From Rhizophagus irregularis (taxonomy: Eukaryota > Glomeromycota > Glomeromycetes > Glomerales > Glomeraceae), in contig NC_089436.1 in NCBI RefSeq assembly GCF_026210795.1, forward strand, positions 4,712,001-4,776,000: a DNA stretch of 64,000 nucleotides, written 5' to 3'. Under the pieces are notes generated by a model, which saw only the letters and a program-made list of their open reading frames with translations, did not search any database and was not told where the DNA came from. Below, in pieces: positions 48,002 through 60,535 of this stretch (within the stretch, counting starts at the first letter, position 1; the number at the start of each line of letters is the position of its first letter). A program made the translations under genes and the position numbers.

Positions 48002-50122
48002 ATGTCCTCAAAAATTACTCAGGTCTTTCGTAGGACCGTATTCCCAACTCACTTCGTTGCTCATCGAGTTCAATACCTTCAGTCGCAAAAACCTTATTTG
48101 CCACTTTCAAGAACTTTAAAGTCTTTGAAGGATTTAAACCAGGAAAATAAGGATTTAAGCCAGGAAAATGAACTTTCGAGAAACCAACTAGAAGCATCAC
48201 GAAAATACCGGTATTACGACTTGATATATGAAGGTCATAAATATCGGTCTAAAGATATCACAGAACATAAAATCTGCCATAAAAGAAGATGGACGGCTAA
48301 TAGTATCATTGAAAATTCCATCCGTAATTATGTATATTTTGTTGATCTAGAGGAAACGAATGCTCCACTTCTTGATATGATTCTGAGAGGAGAATTTGTG
48401 GCTTTATATGGCGCAAGGGCCTCTGGAAAATCTACACGAGTGTTTCAAGTTATGGAAAAGTTGAAAAGCCAAGGCATTGTTTGCATTTAGTAGGTACTAT
48501 TTAGTAAATTGCATTCAGTATAACTGTTGCTTATATTTCTTTTTTTCTTCGGAACAGTGTATCTTTTGAAGGTGTAAACATGGAAACCACAGATATATTC
48601 TGGTCGGCATTAGGCGCTGAACTACATATTAACACTCCACAACACTTTAAATTAAATGATATCAAATCAGCTTATGATTTCAAGCTAAAATTGCAGAAAG
48701 AGAAATGGAATGATAAACATGTTGTTCTCTTCATTGACGAGTTCGATGCATTGCTTGAAGCACCTGATGATATTAAATCATCATTCTTTGAAACAATTCG
48801 TACCATAAAAAATGCAAGAGATTACTATGCTCTCTTGTCTTCGGTAGCCATCGGCCCCTTTAGTATTTTACATCTGAGTTCAGACAGAATAACTACGTCT
48901 CCGTTCAACGGTAGGGATCCATTTAGAAATCCAAATTTCACGCTGGAACAAGTGCAGACCGTATATAAGAAGTTTGAGGATGATTATAAATTGACCATTG
49001 ATCCGGAGATCATTGAGGATATATACAATCGGACAAATGGGTATGTGAAACTGATTGGAGAGTTACGTGAAATCAAAATCTGAAACTTATTTTCATGATT
49101 CGATTATTTTACAGGCATGCTTCTCTTGTCTGCCTTTGCGGAAAAGCTATCCATTCATATTTAATGTCAAAACTCAATATAAACAGAAGGCTCAGCTACT
49201 CAACTTGGTTAAACTTTGTTATCTATTCTATGCAGGATATGATAGCTGATTGTAGCACCTTCAGAAAGATGATTACTACACTTAAGAAGAAGAAGCCAGG
49301 CCAGCTATAGAACTTCTTCGATCTGTTTTCCTAGGATCTTTCGATTTTGTGCCAACCTATAACCCTAAAGAAAAAAGACTGGTAGAGTTTCTGACAGCTG
49401 AGGGAGTGTTAATGAGGGATGAAATGAAAAAGGATAATTTTAGAATGTCATCTATTTTTGTAGATGAGCTTATCCGGCGACAAGTTATTCCTGAATTATA
49501 TAAGTCAGCCCCAACATGTGCAGTTCCCAAAAAATTTGATGGCAGCCTGGATATTATCAGCATTTTGAAGATGGCCGTCCAGCACTTTGATAAAGAAATC
49601 ATTCATAGAGCATTTGATCGGTCATTTAAAACTGCACACGTGTATGTGAAAGGTCAAAAGAGTATCCTTGTACCCCGAGAAAGCGTGTATGACACAGAGC
49701 TGAACAGGATCCTGGTTAATTGGATAATCAGTCAAGCTGGCTCCGAGGTCACTGTGCATATGGTAGAACATCATGCTGAAAAAAAAGACAAACATACATA
49801 TAGTGATATAGTAATTAAAACTCCAAAACAAACAATTGTTCTTGAGATATTAGCCACTGCAACAGAAAAAGAACTCGATGAACACGTTGTAAAAGTGCTT
49901 GATTATGCGGAAAAACTTTCTGCAAATGAGATATGTATAGTACATTTCACGTGTGAGGATTATACAACTCCCTATTGGCCATCCGATAGAAGGTTTGAGA
50001 AGATTAATGTTGTGCACTTCTTTCATGACCAGATGCTTAAAAATATACAAATGAGCGTCCGCCGATTTGCATCCACCCCTGGTACTTTCGATTATATAGA
50101 TGACGTTATACCACTACAATAA
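48002..50122 (+). CDS. Crinkler-type protein: P-loop NTPase plus nuclease-like domain, frameshifted
   Basis: Exons 48002-48489, 48558-49040 and 49115 onward; the first donor falls within an apparent TAG, so that stop is intronic. Walker A is GARASGKST (residues about 137-145) and Walker B is VVLFIDEFD (about 218-226). A short coiled region DLNQENKDLSQEN precedes it. The frame shifts by one base between about 49280 and 49300, in an AAG-repeat tract, and then stays open to 50122. The last part has VYDTELNRILVNWI, YSDIVIKT and IVLEILATA, fitting the restriction-endonuclease-like domain described in Crinkler effectors. Such proteins are thought to act on nucleic acid in the nucleus of a target or competing cell. 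The usual ubiquitin-like header is missing at the N terminus. Base composition is less AT-rich than the neighbours. Either a recent pseudogene or a sequencing error. Confidence 0.8.
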
Positions 50123-50869
50123 AAGGCCAATGATTAATAAGTAATATTTGGTATAAAAAGTGGAAAAAATATCTTTATGTATTACAATCAATATGATGAT
50201 AAATTTTATTATAATTATTACAATACAAAAATAAATATAATGCTGTATATACACATGTTAAAATGATAAATCCTAAAATGTGATAAACTTAATTAATTTT
50301 TCATTAAAAAAGTGAAGGTAGCGAATGAAATGTATGATGCTATCAAAGAGGAAGGGAGTATGCGGGATCCTAGACCATTTAATGTGAGTCCCAACATCAA
50401 GTTATTTTCTTTGCTCTCAGAATATTTTCTACAGATAATTTACTTCTAATCTATTACTAACTACAAAATTTTCACCCCATAATCATTAGGATTTCGAAAT
50501 AAATTACACCATTTATATCTACAGAATTTTCGTCTATCTATATCACTCCCATTCACACAGACTATGTAACAGATTATTTCTCACAAGAGAACTTTCCCGA
50601 GATGAAATGATTTTGAATCTATAGGAATAATTCTGGAGATTAGCAATGAGATAAAAAAAATAAACAATGGGAGTGCAACTCTTAGCTTTATTGATTGTAA
50701 ATAAAAAAAAATACATATTTTTGTTTGTACTGCAGAATAATATCATTTACCACCGATCCGTCATTTGCCATGCAACAATTGCCATCACGTGGCTACAATC
50801 ACGAACTTGAACTTATTGCTTGAAGAGTTACAGCTAAGACAATATTCTAACTTATCTGGCCTGGGCAAA

Positions 50870-51940
50870 GCCCTGCTTAAAGTCATCTTTTTTGACATCG
50901 ATCAAGCTGTACGTGATTCAATTCTATAGTCAAGATTCTGTGACCATTTTTACCTTCGGCTAACTTCTCAGGTACTATTTTTAATTGACTTTTAAACGGG
51001 AAAGTTGCTGAGGCGAGATAAGTGTAGAAATAAATGTTTTTTGTGGCCTCATAGGACACGTCAATGGAAGTTGTTACAACACGAGTTTCCAATTCATTCG
51101 TTTTCGCAATGCTTCTTCATACTTTGAATCTTTAGTGTCTATAGAGCCACAATCAAAAACTTGATAGACTGAATCAATACCAGATCATCACTAAGTCCAG
51201 AGTTCGCACACTTTCGGGAAGGTCTATTCGTTAAATGACCTTGATGACGTCTCAATGAATACGGTAAATTTAAGTTTGGTATTTGATACTAGGGATTGCA
51301 ACATTTCACAGAGCGAGACATCGTTCCTAGGTGAACATCTTCTTCCATCATTCAAAAAGTTAAGTATCACTCCATCATTTTCAAGTGCTACATTTCACGT
51401 ATGGAATCTTTGAGACCTTTGAAGGTTGCGTGCTCGATATTCACTGCCCATTTGTATACCTTTCATTTCAGATTAAAGATGACATCAAACTCTGTAATGT
51501 AACAACCAGATTAATAAAATCTTTCTTCTGGACAGTAACTTGATGAGGCGTTGCCTCGTTTTCATAACTTAAAATTTATACGTATCATAGAAACATAGGC
51601 AGACTTGTTAAGTGATTCCTCTAACAGGACGATTTGGTTCCTGAGCAGTTGACCCGGGCAGTTCGGCTAAGATATGAATATGTCTCTTAGGCGGTTTCTC
51701 AGTCCAGTAGTTTCCAACTATCGTCGTCCTGAAATGAAAAATTGCTTGAGGGATCGACGTGGTTGCCAGAAATCTACTTTCCATAGCTTGAGTTCGTCAG
51801 CTTCTACACCATAAAAAGTTTTATGTTTTTTCCGTCTTTATAGCTTTCTTGAGGTGGCTAACCTTATTAATATCGATGGCGAAAGCATTTGCGGTTGTAT
51901 TTCCTTCGACAAGGCAGAGTAAAGTGATAGGTACAATATT
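50870..51940 (-). pseudogene. Broken second Crinkler gene
   Basis: Minus-strand pieces lie in order. From 51928: ITLLCLVEGN, then AFAIDINKVSHLKKAIK, the ubiquitin-like Crinkler header. About 51800-51760: GVEADELKLWKVD, the end of that header. From 51092: VVTTSIDVSYEATKNIYFYT, then FPFKSQLKIVPEKLAEGKNG. Near 50880: VKKDDFKQGFAQA, like the ExK end of a restriction-type nuclease domain. Frameshifts and stops separate them. It converges on the Crinkler at 48002-50122 but is of a different type: header plus nuclease, with no P-loop seen. Confidence 0.7.
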
Positions 51941-52400
51941 GTATTTTTTGCGAAATATTATTGGTGCAACTGGCATAGGACCCAGAAATATATATATAAG
52001 GGTCAGATGATGAAAAAAATTTTTTACTACGAGCTGTACGCATTTTTTCAGGGCCGGAATTATGATTATGTCAGTCGGTTACTATAATAGGAAATAAAAA
52101 TTTGACTGGAATTATCAATAATTATCTAAAAAAGGAAAGATTTTCATGATTTTTTTAGTTCAAAATACGCAAACTCAATCCTACTGGCATACGTGAGGAC
52201 AAGTGGGTAGGTATTATCATAATTTTGGTCAATATCCAAAAAAGTTAATGGCTTCTACCTGGAATTATTTAGAAAAGAAAAGCTTTACATTCTTTACATT
52301 ATTATTTTAGCACGTTCCGATCCTTTTGCTCTTGGGTTATTTCTCATTTTTCTGAACAAACTCTGCTTTTATCAGTTTGAAGTTTTTTTAAAAAATCTTT
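51941..52400. other. Spacer, no gene recognised
   Basis: Contains gggccggaattatg at about 52050, a word shared with other spacers here, and AT-rich sequence. Confidence 0.4.
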
Positions 52401-52718
52401 TTAGGAAGTCGTGTAATGTAAATCTTTTGCTTTTGCAACTGATACTATAAAGAAAACAGCAAGTCTCTTAGCGGACTTTTGATATTGAACGGCTTGCCAT
52501 ACAAATCCTTTTAAAATTTGGATTTTCAAAAATGCAATTTTAGAATTTTGTCTAAATGGTACACCATAATTTTCAGTAATAGATTCTTGACATAGTAAAT
52601 CAAGTGATGCTTTATTCCCTCCCACTTTTTTATTTAACTTTAATTCTTTTATTTCATCTACACTGCATTGAAAAAATGAGTTATATAATGATTGTTTTAT
52701 TGAATCAATATTTGTCAT
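52401..52718 (-). CDS. Unknown 105-aa protein
   Basis: A single open frame from ATG to stop with balanced composition: MTNIDSIKQSLYNSFFQCSV, then IKELKLNKKVGGNKASLDLL, then FLKIQILKGFVWQAVQYQKS. No signal peptide, membrane segment or known motif. It lies between the broken Crinkler and the cysteine-rich gene, all on the minus strand. It may be one exon of a longer gene; no clear donor follows. Confidence 0.5.
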   Translation of the reverse strand: MTNIDSIKQSLYNSFFQCSVDEIKELKLNKKVGGNKASLDLLCQESITENYGVPFRQNSKIAFLKIQILKGFVWQAVQYQKSAKRLAVFFIVSVAKAKDLHYTTS

Positions 52719-53337
52719 TTAATTTATTATTCATATTTTTGTTTATTTGAATTAACATATATTTGTATCTAAATACGAATGTAATTGAAGAACAGATGAA
52801 CTTCAACATTAAATCCTTAACCTCATGTATTGAGGAATTTAATTGATCTTTTTACAACAAATTTATGTGGAATTCTCAAATAATTATTAAATGATCCACC
52901 TTTAACAAATTCATTTATAAAATTATTAGTTAAAATCTTAATAAAATTTGTAAAAAAAGAAAGTTAAACAAAATATTTTTAAGCTTATTTTGATAATGAA
53001 ATACTGATAAATAAAGTTTGCAATATAAAAGTAATAATATGTTTATTTTAGTATTTTCAATATTCTTGATTTTCATTGCATATACAGTTATATTTATTAA
53101 CTCCTAATTAATTTGATCGTGTAATTTTGCAATATTATTAATATTTTTCTTGTACATGATTTCTGGTATAATTTATCACATTTCACAATAATTTTTCTGA
53201 TTCCTTTGTCTATATTGCATCTCTCATTATAAATCTATTATTATTTTGGTGTATTAATTTTCTATTTCTCCTTGCCCTATTTTTTTGTACTGTAATATCC
53301 TTAACATCATTATTATAGATCTGATCTTCTCTTTCTT

Positions 53338-54048
53338 CTATTTCTTTTTTTCTATAACTTGTTTTTGTTGTTGTATCTGGTACCTATATTCACATTCTCT
53401 ACATAAATCATGTGCATGATGTTTTTCATTAATATTGCATCTTCCTTTCATAATCACATGATGTTTATCATTAATATTGCATCTTCCTTTCATAATACTA
53501 CATGTACTATTCCATTTATGAAATAGTTCCCAGGTTTTAATTACCTTCACCTGTTCTTTATAGCAATATTCACATTTTCCAATATTATAAGAGTCACATC
53601 CTTTACATATTTTATCATAACACATTGATTTTCTATTACATTTAATACATCTTTCATATTTCATATTTGCTTCTTCATAAATGTCAGTTATTCTTTCAGC
53701 TTCAATATTCATTATACAATATTGACATTTCATTCCATTATTTTCCCAATTTTCTAAATTATTTACTTGTGCTGATACTCCACATTTTTGACATATATGC
53801 TGTTTTAAAAATTCTTCAAAATCTTCATTCCATGTCACTCTTATCTCTTCCCAATTTATTTCTGAATGAGTAGTTATCCATAATATTTCCTCTTCATCAT
53901 CAATTGGTTTTTCTTTCGATTCATTATTAACTTCCACTTCCTCTATCATCTCATAATATACTTTTAATAATATTTCATGAAGTTCATCTGTGATTTTGTT
54001 GGAAAGTTCTTGTAAATATTGGTATTGCTCTTCTTGAATTCCAGGCAT
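53338..54048 (-). CDS. Cysteine-rich, probably zinc-binding protein, 236 aa
   Basis: One exon. The N-terminal 80 residues are acidic and helical (YLQELSNKITDELHEILLKV). Cysteine pairs follow: CQKC at 86-89, CQYC at 108-111, CIKC at 134-137, C143, CKGC at 148-151, CEYC at 159-162, then CRECEYRYQIQQQ near the end. Such spaced CxxC pairs usually bind zinc. IMKGRCNIN(D/E)KHH is present twice in tandem (about residues 185-212), from a recent internal duplication of about 40 bp. Similar CxxC leaders precede kinase-like domains in Glomeromycotina as I recall, but there is no kinase here. Function unknown. Confidence 0.7.
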   Translation of the reverse strand: MPGIQEEQYQYLQELSNKITDELHEILLKVYYEMIEEVEVNNESKEKPIDDEEEILWITTHSEINWEEIRVTWNEDFEEFLKQHICQKCGVSAQVNNLENWENNGMKCQYCIMNIEAERITDIYEEANMKYERCIKCNRKSMCYDKICKGCDSYNIGKCEYCYKEQVKVIKTWELFHKWNSTCSIMKGRCNINDKHHVIMKGRCNINEKHHAHDLCRECEYRYQIQQQKQVIEKKK

Positions 54049-56831
54049 TTTTAGTTTATTGTGCCTTTAATTAATTTAATATATTCATTATAAAATTTTT
54101 ATAAATTATCTTTGGAAATTATCTTTTAACTTTTTCTAATTTTTTCGTGCTATTTATTATATGTTAGAAATATAATCATAATGAGAAAAAAAGTGTCATA
54201 ATGAGTATATAAAGTATCATTATATATAAAATAGTTATAGTGATAAACTATTTTTGAGTTATTGTAATATTGTACCAATTTATAACTATGACACAAATAT
54301 CACAATTATAACATATTGTATACTCTTGACTAATAAAAATTATATTATTGATAAACTTTTAATTAACTTTTTCGGTCAGTAGTCAGTTTATATAGTTTAT
54401 ATGAAATAAAAAAATAAACAAACTATATTTTGTGATAAATTTAACTTACATGAATGATGAAATGATTAAATGATTAAACTTTTTTTCCTTATCACCAGAG
54501 TCATAATAACATTATTACTTTAAAAAAAAAAATGATATTACAATATATTACATGTATAATATATAAGTTGATTACCTTTTTTTTTAATGCCATTTTATTA
54601 AAAGTGTTAATTTAAGTTTAAGGAATAATTTACTTTTATTTATATAGACAGAGATCAGTGAAAAAAAAAAACAATAAAATATTTTCTTAATACCATTTTA
54701 TAAATCCATAAATTTTATTAAGATAAAAAGGATGATAAAATTCTTAGCAAAGAATTATCTTATTGTTACAATAAATATCAAAGAATTAATTAAGAATAAT
54801 ATCCTGATCTTTTTTTTCATCCTCGCACATTACGTGATTGTTTCCAATGAAATGGGTTCAAGTTCTTTGGAACCCCCTTAGTGTTATAGAAACAAGCTGG
54901 ATTTAAATGAAATTAGTTCTTGACTTCTTATTTCCCGTACGACAAAACCTTCTATCATAGTTTCTTATACATTTCAAGTTTGTGGTATTGGATTCTGCTG
55001 CCGTCACATGATAATTACATAGTCTTCCCATGTCAAAAATAACCAATGATCTTTATGCACATGATTCAAAAACTAATGCTGATTTAACTGCGGAATTCAG
55101 CAATCATAACTCATAAGTAGTTATTTGACGGGAATCAATGATTTTTATGGCGCAGCCGTGAAAATCATGATATTCCAGTGACTCTGTGAAATAACTATTA
55201 CCTATGTCACAGTCTCACAAAGGCGAAAAAAATTTTATCAATGGTCAATTATGTGACCCAAAACTTAATACTATCGAAGAAGCCCTGCTGCAATGAATAA
55301 TATAATGGTTGTAAATTAGAATTACCATCTTTTTTGCTAACCACAATAGTGTAGTATTTACAGCCAATTTAAAGCTTATGTTTATAATATTACAACAGCT
55401 AAAGGTTGTAATTCAATATATAATAATTTTCACTTACGGCAATCAACATGAGCGTTACGCAATTATCGGCTAGTTGAATCTGATGAATTCGATCAACAGT
55501 ATGTGGCCAACCAATCTGAAGCATCAAACCAATCATACGCAAGCTCTTCTTTCGAAAGTTCAGTTCTTTTGGTAAAGGCAAAGTAAAAAATAATTTATTA
55601 ATAGCTCATGCCTTTTTATTAATCTCACCAATATATTTCTCTTACAGAGTTCAGACTCGGGTTTAATATTTTTCAAAGGTAAACTTAACTGCTTGGACTA
55701 CTAGTTCAAGCAAATTTTCGATCGAATTAGAGCCAAAAAAGATTCACCTTGGAAGAGATATGTCTCTATGCAGCAATGGAAATTTGTTAACTAAAATATT
55801 AAGAAGGATGGTTATAGTATTATATTAGGTGGAATCAGTTTTAAAATTAACGAGAACTTAGATAGCAATGCGGAATAGTGAAGGAATTCTTACTTTATGG
55901 GTCAGGTCTCCTTTTGACCCACCACTAATTATATTCATTTATTACTTAGCTTGTTGTTTAATATATCAAAATGTATTTAAATAAATATAATTGTGATTTA
56001 CCATAAAATAAGCTGAGTCATATTTTGAGATGTATAAAAACAATTTTTACATGAAATAAGAATACTGTAAAGAGTATAACATAGAAAATTGGATCCAGGT
56101 TAAATTGCACTAAAGACTTAATAGAGTTGACTAGATATCCGCATAAATTTAATTAGCATATCAGATTACTACCCGCAGTAAAGTTTTAAAAAATCACGTG
56201 GTTAATAGAGTAAATCAAGCATTCTGATTGGTTTTGCAATGCAGAGGCTTTGACTGTGTCCTACGCTTTACGCTTCAGACAATCCAGCTATTAAGATATT
56301 GAACTCCACAGAATCGATTCGTTTAAATAATTGGATAAGTATAGTCTGTGAAGATAATTAAAACTTTTTGGACTGGTTCCAAGTTCTAAATAAAATTTCG
56401 TTACATACATGAAATTTATGAGAATGAAAGTTCCTATATGTTTATAATAAACCAAATTAACCCTTTTTGTCATAATCGATAAATTTTACAGTGTAGTTAA
56501 CAAAACAAAGCGTTTCCCGTACACTTACAGTATATCAATTTAATTTAATTCGAGGATCGGCAGTGTTTTTTTAAAAAAAATTGCGTAATGAGGTAATATC
56601 CTTCTCTTCCTGAACAACTTCCAAACTCAGATTTTTAGTATTAATGTCTATCATAATTACTAAAGGAAATTTATTGGTTTGCTAGATAAAAATTTACGTA
56701 TTAACAAAATAAAATAACGCTTAACCACAAATGTATTTATTGTTACAGACATTTAATAATGTTATACTAACTACCTAATAATGATTATGTAAACTTGTAA
56801 AACTAATTTATACGGTATACAATCACACTAT
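54049..56831. other. Spacer with one exon-like stretch
   Basis: No complete gene recognised. 54830-55250 is less AT-rich and may hold degraded coding sequence. An exon-like stretch lies at 55410-55581. CACGTG occurs at 56195. Confidence 0.45.
55410..55581 (-). CDS. Possible exon, unknown
   Basis: The frame reads MPLPKELNFRKKSLRMIGLM, WPHTVDRIHQIQ and DNCVTLMLIA, then meets a GTAAGTG donor-like sequence at about 55438. The composition is protein-like. No downstream exon could be assigned with confidence. Confidence 0.3.
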
Positions 56832-58036
56832 CTAAACTTTATTATCGGCTTTATCATTGACTTTATTATTGTTTTCTACTAATAAATTCAAAAAATCAGT
56901 ATTAATATAATATTCTTTAAGCATATTTTCCATATTTTGAACACGTTCTTCCAATGTAACATCTTTGGTCCTTCCACTAATGAATAGAATTGGTTCATAT
57001 TTATTTTTGAGCTTCCTTAAAAGTTTTCTTTGATATTCTGTACATAAGTAACTAAACACATATGTTTGTAAAAATCCCCTATCAAAAGAAATAAAATATT
57101 ATGAATACTAATCTATAATTACGAATTGTATAAAAATTATTATTTTAACTTACCATGGCGCTAACTTAGTTGCTCCAAATAAAAATATAAAGATTCCTGA
57201 CAAAAAACTAAAGAATCCACCGATTCTTGATAAAATTGAGGCAACTAAAGAGAAAAATAGGAATAAAGATTTTTAATATTTTATTTTAACTGAAAATTAA
57301 AAAAAAAGTTGATAGTTACGATCATAATAAGATTCCTCTCGATAAAAAATATCCTTTGATACTGGTCTTAATATAAGCATTGTTGTATTTGGGGCTGATA
57401 AATTTGTTATATGATCAGTATGTGCATTAAAGTCAACGAATTCTTCTTCCAATCCTCCCACAAGACCGTAAACATACTTGCTAAATATACGTTTGTTGAT
57501 TATAGGTGAATAATATACGATTGCGGCCTGTTCATTTACAATAAATAAAGGAATAATAGAAACCAAATTAAAGCTAGAAGATGATGGATAAACTTTATCT
57601 ATTTTAAATCCATCTAAATAAGCTTCAGTGATGTTAGGGGTTATTACTATTCTATTCTCCATCTGATAGTCAAAATTATAGTAATAACTTTCACCACCAT
57701 TATTACAAATATGAGGAACGTAATTATTTATCATAGACTCAGTTGTTTCGCATTGACTTGAATTAAAGTCAATATAATTATAATTAACAGATAAAATATT
57801 AGAAGAGTAATTACAATTTATAGGAATTACACTACAAATTCTAATAACAATTTTGCCGAAATTTGCATGTTTTATACTGGAAATTAGGTTAGGCTCAGTA
57901 GTCGAAATAGAAAATTTTGAAAACTGACTATAAGTATAAATAAGAAGTACAATTATAAGTGAAAGAGAGCATAATTTTTTAAAAAAAAAATAAAAGAAGA
58001 AGGTTCAGTTGATGATTTAGCTTCTGGGAAAATCAT
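56832..58036 (-). pseudogene. Gene B of pair 5, one frameshift
   Basis: Family exon layout is kept: 58036-57320, 57244-57154 (91 bp) and 57078-56832. The start MIFPEAKSSTEPSSF is intact. At about 57975-57990 a T10A6 run shifts the frame by two relative to the other B genes, right before the first membrane segment; beyond it the frame is open to the end. Readable: NEQAAIVYYSPIINKRIF, YGLVGGLEEEFVDFNAHTD, FIFLFGATKLAPW and LEERVQNMENMLKEYYINTD. With a single slip in a homopolymer, either a recent pseudogene or an assembly error is possible. Confidence 0.75.
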
Positions 58037-58529
58037 TTTGAATTTAGTCAAAAAAAAATAATATTATGTATTATTGATGATCGTCCAGTTCGAATTCTTG
58101 ATTGACGATCACCGGCTCAGGAATGCGGCTAAGTTTCGCGGATAGTTACGCAATCCGAATTGGATTATATAAATTTTTTTTATAGATCGGGGCTGTGCAT
58201 TTTTTGTGGCTTTTTTCCTAAAACATTGATTACATCTATTTAATTAAAAATTTAATTATTATAATCGAAATTACAATTAATCTGGTTTGATTTATTTGCT
58301 AGCCTTTCAAACTGGTCAAATAGATTCGAGTTATTTGACTCAAATTGATTATTTAAATGCAACGAGTTTTAACCCGTCGAATCAGAATCATATTTGGTAA
58401 TCAATATTTATTCGGATAAAAATGAATATATCCAGCTTCAGCCAGATATGATATTACCTATATAAACAGATTAAACAGATAATAAATACAATTCACACGT
58501 TAACTAATTTCCATGCCGAAGGAATAAAC
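58037..58529. promoter_or_regulatory. Divergent spacer of pair 5
   Basis: 493 bp between B5 and A5 starts. I do not find the 33-bp block of pairs 0, 1 and 4. It contains gatcgtcc/gacgatc inverted words near 58080-58110 and otherwise AT-rich sequence. Confidence 0.4.
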
Positions 58530-60322
58530 ATGTTAAGCGTTAAAAATTTAAGAATATTAAATTTTCTATTGATTTTTATAATTATTTCCGAAACTGTTCT
58601 TCTTATTATTTACCCTTTTTATATTAAATTCCGAATAACTTCGACATCATCATTATGGATCACAGTTCCATTCGTTCTTTTTACTGGATTATCTGCAATC
58701 TTTTATAAAACTATATTGCATTTTATTGCATTTTTAATTGTAAATTTAGCTCCAATTGGAATAGCGCTTTGTAATATTTTCAAATTTGATTATTTTTTAG
58801 GTAAATATTTTTTTAAGAATTACTTATGCGTAAATATTATTAATTGTATTTTGTAAATAGTTCATTTAATTTTGACTTTACGTCTTTAAATAAATTATGA
58901 TAAGAATTTGGTAGTCAAATTTTAATTAAATTAAGCAATGGAACGGTTAGTAAATATATAGGAGAAATTAATAAATTAAACTTAAACAACACTATCGACC
59001 CTGATAATAAAAACGAAATGATAAACAAAGCTAAGGATGAAATAAATGAAATTTCATCAAAATATTATATACGTGAATATACTCCTTTGGTGATAATTTT
59101 AGGAACATTTCAATTTACCCTTATAATAATTTGTGTTTTATTGTTTGGGTAATTATTAACAATTATTTTATATTCTTATTATTTTTATTATAAACTAAAT
59201 TATTATTATCATAAATTTATTTATTAGATCTTGGAAGTGGATTAGGGAATCTAAATTGAGTGATAATCAGAGAAGTAAGTTAAAATTATTCTCTTTAATT
59301 TCATTATCAACATATTAATCTATTTTTTTTACTAGATATCAATATTATTTATCAACTTGAGAGGATATTGCTTATAATTACAGTTCCATTTAGTGGAATT
59401 GCGTTATCAATATCATTATTTGTACTTGGGATTCTTATAAATATAACTTCCAAGAAGATACTTGTTAAAATTACTGAAATATATAGTGTTATTGTAATTA
59501 TTCTAATTTCAAATGTTTTCTTAGTGATACAAAAATGTTCAAAAAAACTTTATGTTTTATTTTATCTTGCAATTATAATTGAAATAGTATTATTATTTGT
59601 AATGTTAATTGGTTATAATTATCCATCTATTATTCTTAGTAATAATATTAATGGTAACGATAGTTAAAAAAGTTTTATCTTTTTTTTTCTCAAATGATTT
59701 AAATATTAAATTATTATTATCTGATAATTTTTAGATACTTTTACAAGTGCATTTAGAGTAGAGATATTTATAAGTACATAAATTTTTATTTAAATTCTTA
59801 TTATTAATTGATTAAATAATTTGTACTAAACTTTTTTATATATATATATTTAGTTACACTCGTATTATTTTTCCTAATAATTTTAATTATTAATACTCGA
59901 TTATGTCAAAATTATATTGATGAAAATGTCATTTTACAAAGTAAGTAATATTTTATTATTTTATTAAATTATTTTATAAATTAACTTATTTTATTTATTT
60001 TTTAGTATATGGTCCAAAAAATAAACAAATTCTATTACAAAATATTAAAGAATCTTTAAAAAAAAATTTTAAAAAATTTTTAAACTTTTTAGGAAAAAAG
60101 TCAAAGTCAGATGAATCTTACTTAAAAAGATTAGGAAACAATGCATGGAAATTTATACCTGAATCAAGATTTTTATTATTAAATATAATAAAAATTGATG
60201 ATGAGATTGTAAGAGTTGATAACAAAGATCCTATAAAAAAGAAATGTCCAGAAATTGTATCTAAAAATGTCTGGGTGCATCCAGAAAATGTCCGGAAATT
60301 GTCCAGATATTGCAGGATTTAG
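58530..60322 (+). CDS. Gene A of pair 5: membrane part only, SPRY lost
   Basis: Exons 58530-58800, 58905-59148, 59228-59274, 59336-59653, 59735-59773, 59854-59940 and 60006-60322 give an open 440-aa frame. Phases match A1, A3 and A4, and exon 6 is again 87 bp. Membrane segments are kept (LLIFIIISETVLLIIYPFYI, LVIILGTFQFTLIIICVLLF and others), as is the linker WKFIPESRFLLLNII. At about 60243 the family sequence stops inside exon 7 and runs into a repeat, so the last 25 or so residues are repeat-encoded (CPEIVSKNVWVHPENVRKL). The SPRY exons 8-9 are absent. It could encode a truncated membrane protein or be a pseudogene. Confidence 0.7.
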
Positions 60323-60535
60323 GACGAAAACCAATTTTCTGAATGTTTGATTGTCCGGAATTTGTCTAGAAAAATGTCCAGAATTTTTGATCATCTGGAA
60401 TTTGCCCAAAAAAAATGTCCGGAATTTTTTGAATGTACAGAATATGTCTGGAAAATGTCCAAGGAATTTTGATCATCTGGAATTTGATATTTTTGATTGT
60501 CCAGAATTCGTCTGAATTTTTTTGATCATCCACCA
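60243..60535. repeat. Degenerate tgtccggaatttgt repeat
   Basis: Words such as atgtccagaatt, tgtccggaattt and gatcatctggaatttg recur many times in variable spacing. The left edge is the breakpoint of A5. Weakly similar words occur at 17540-17670. Confidence 0.65.
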
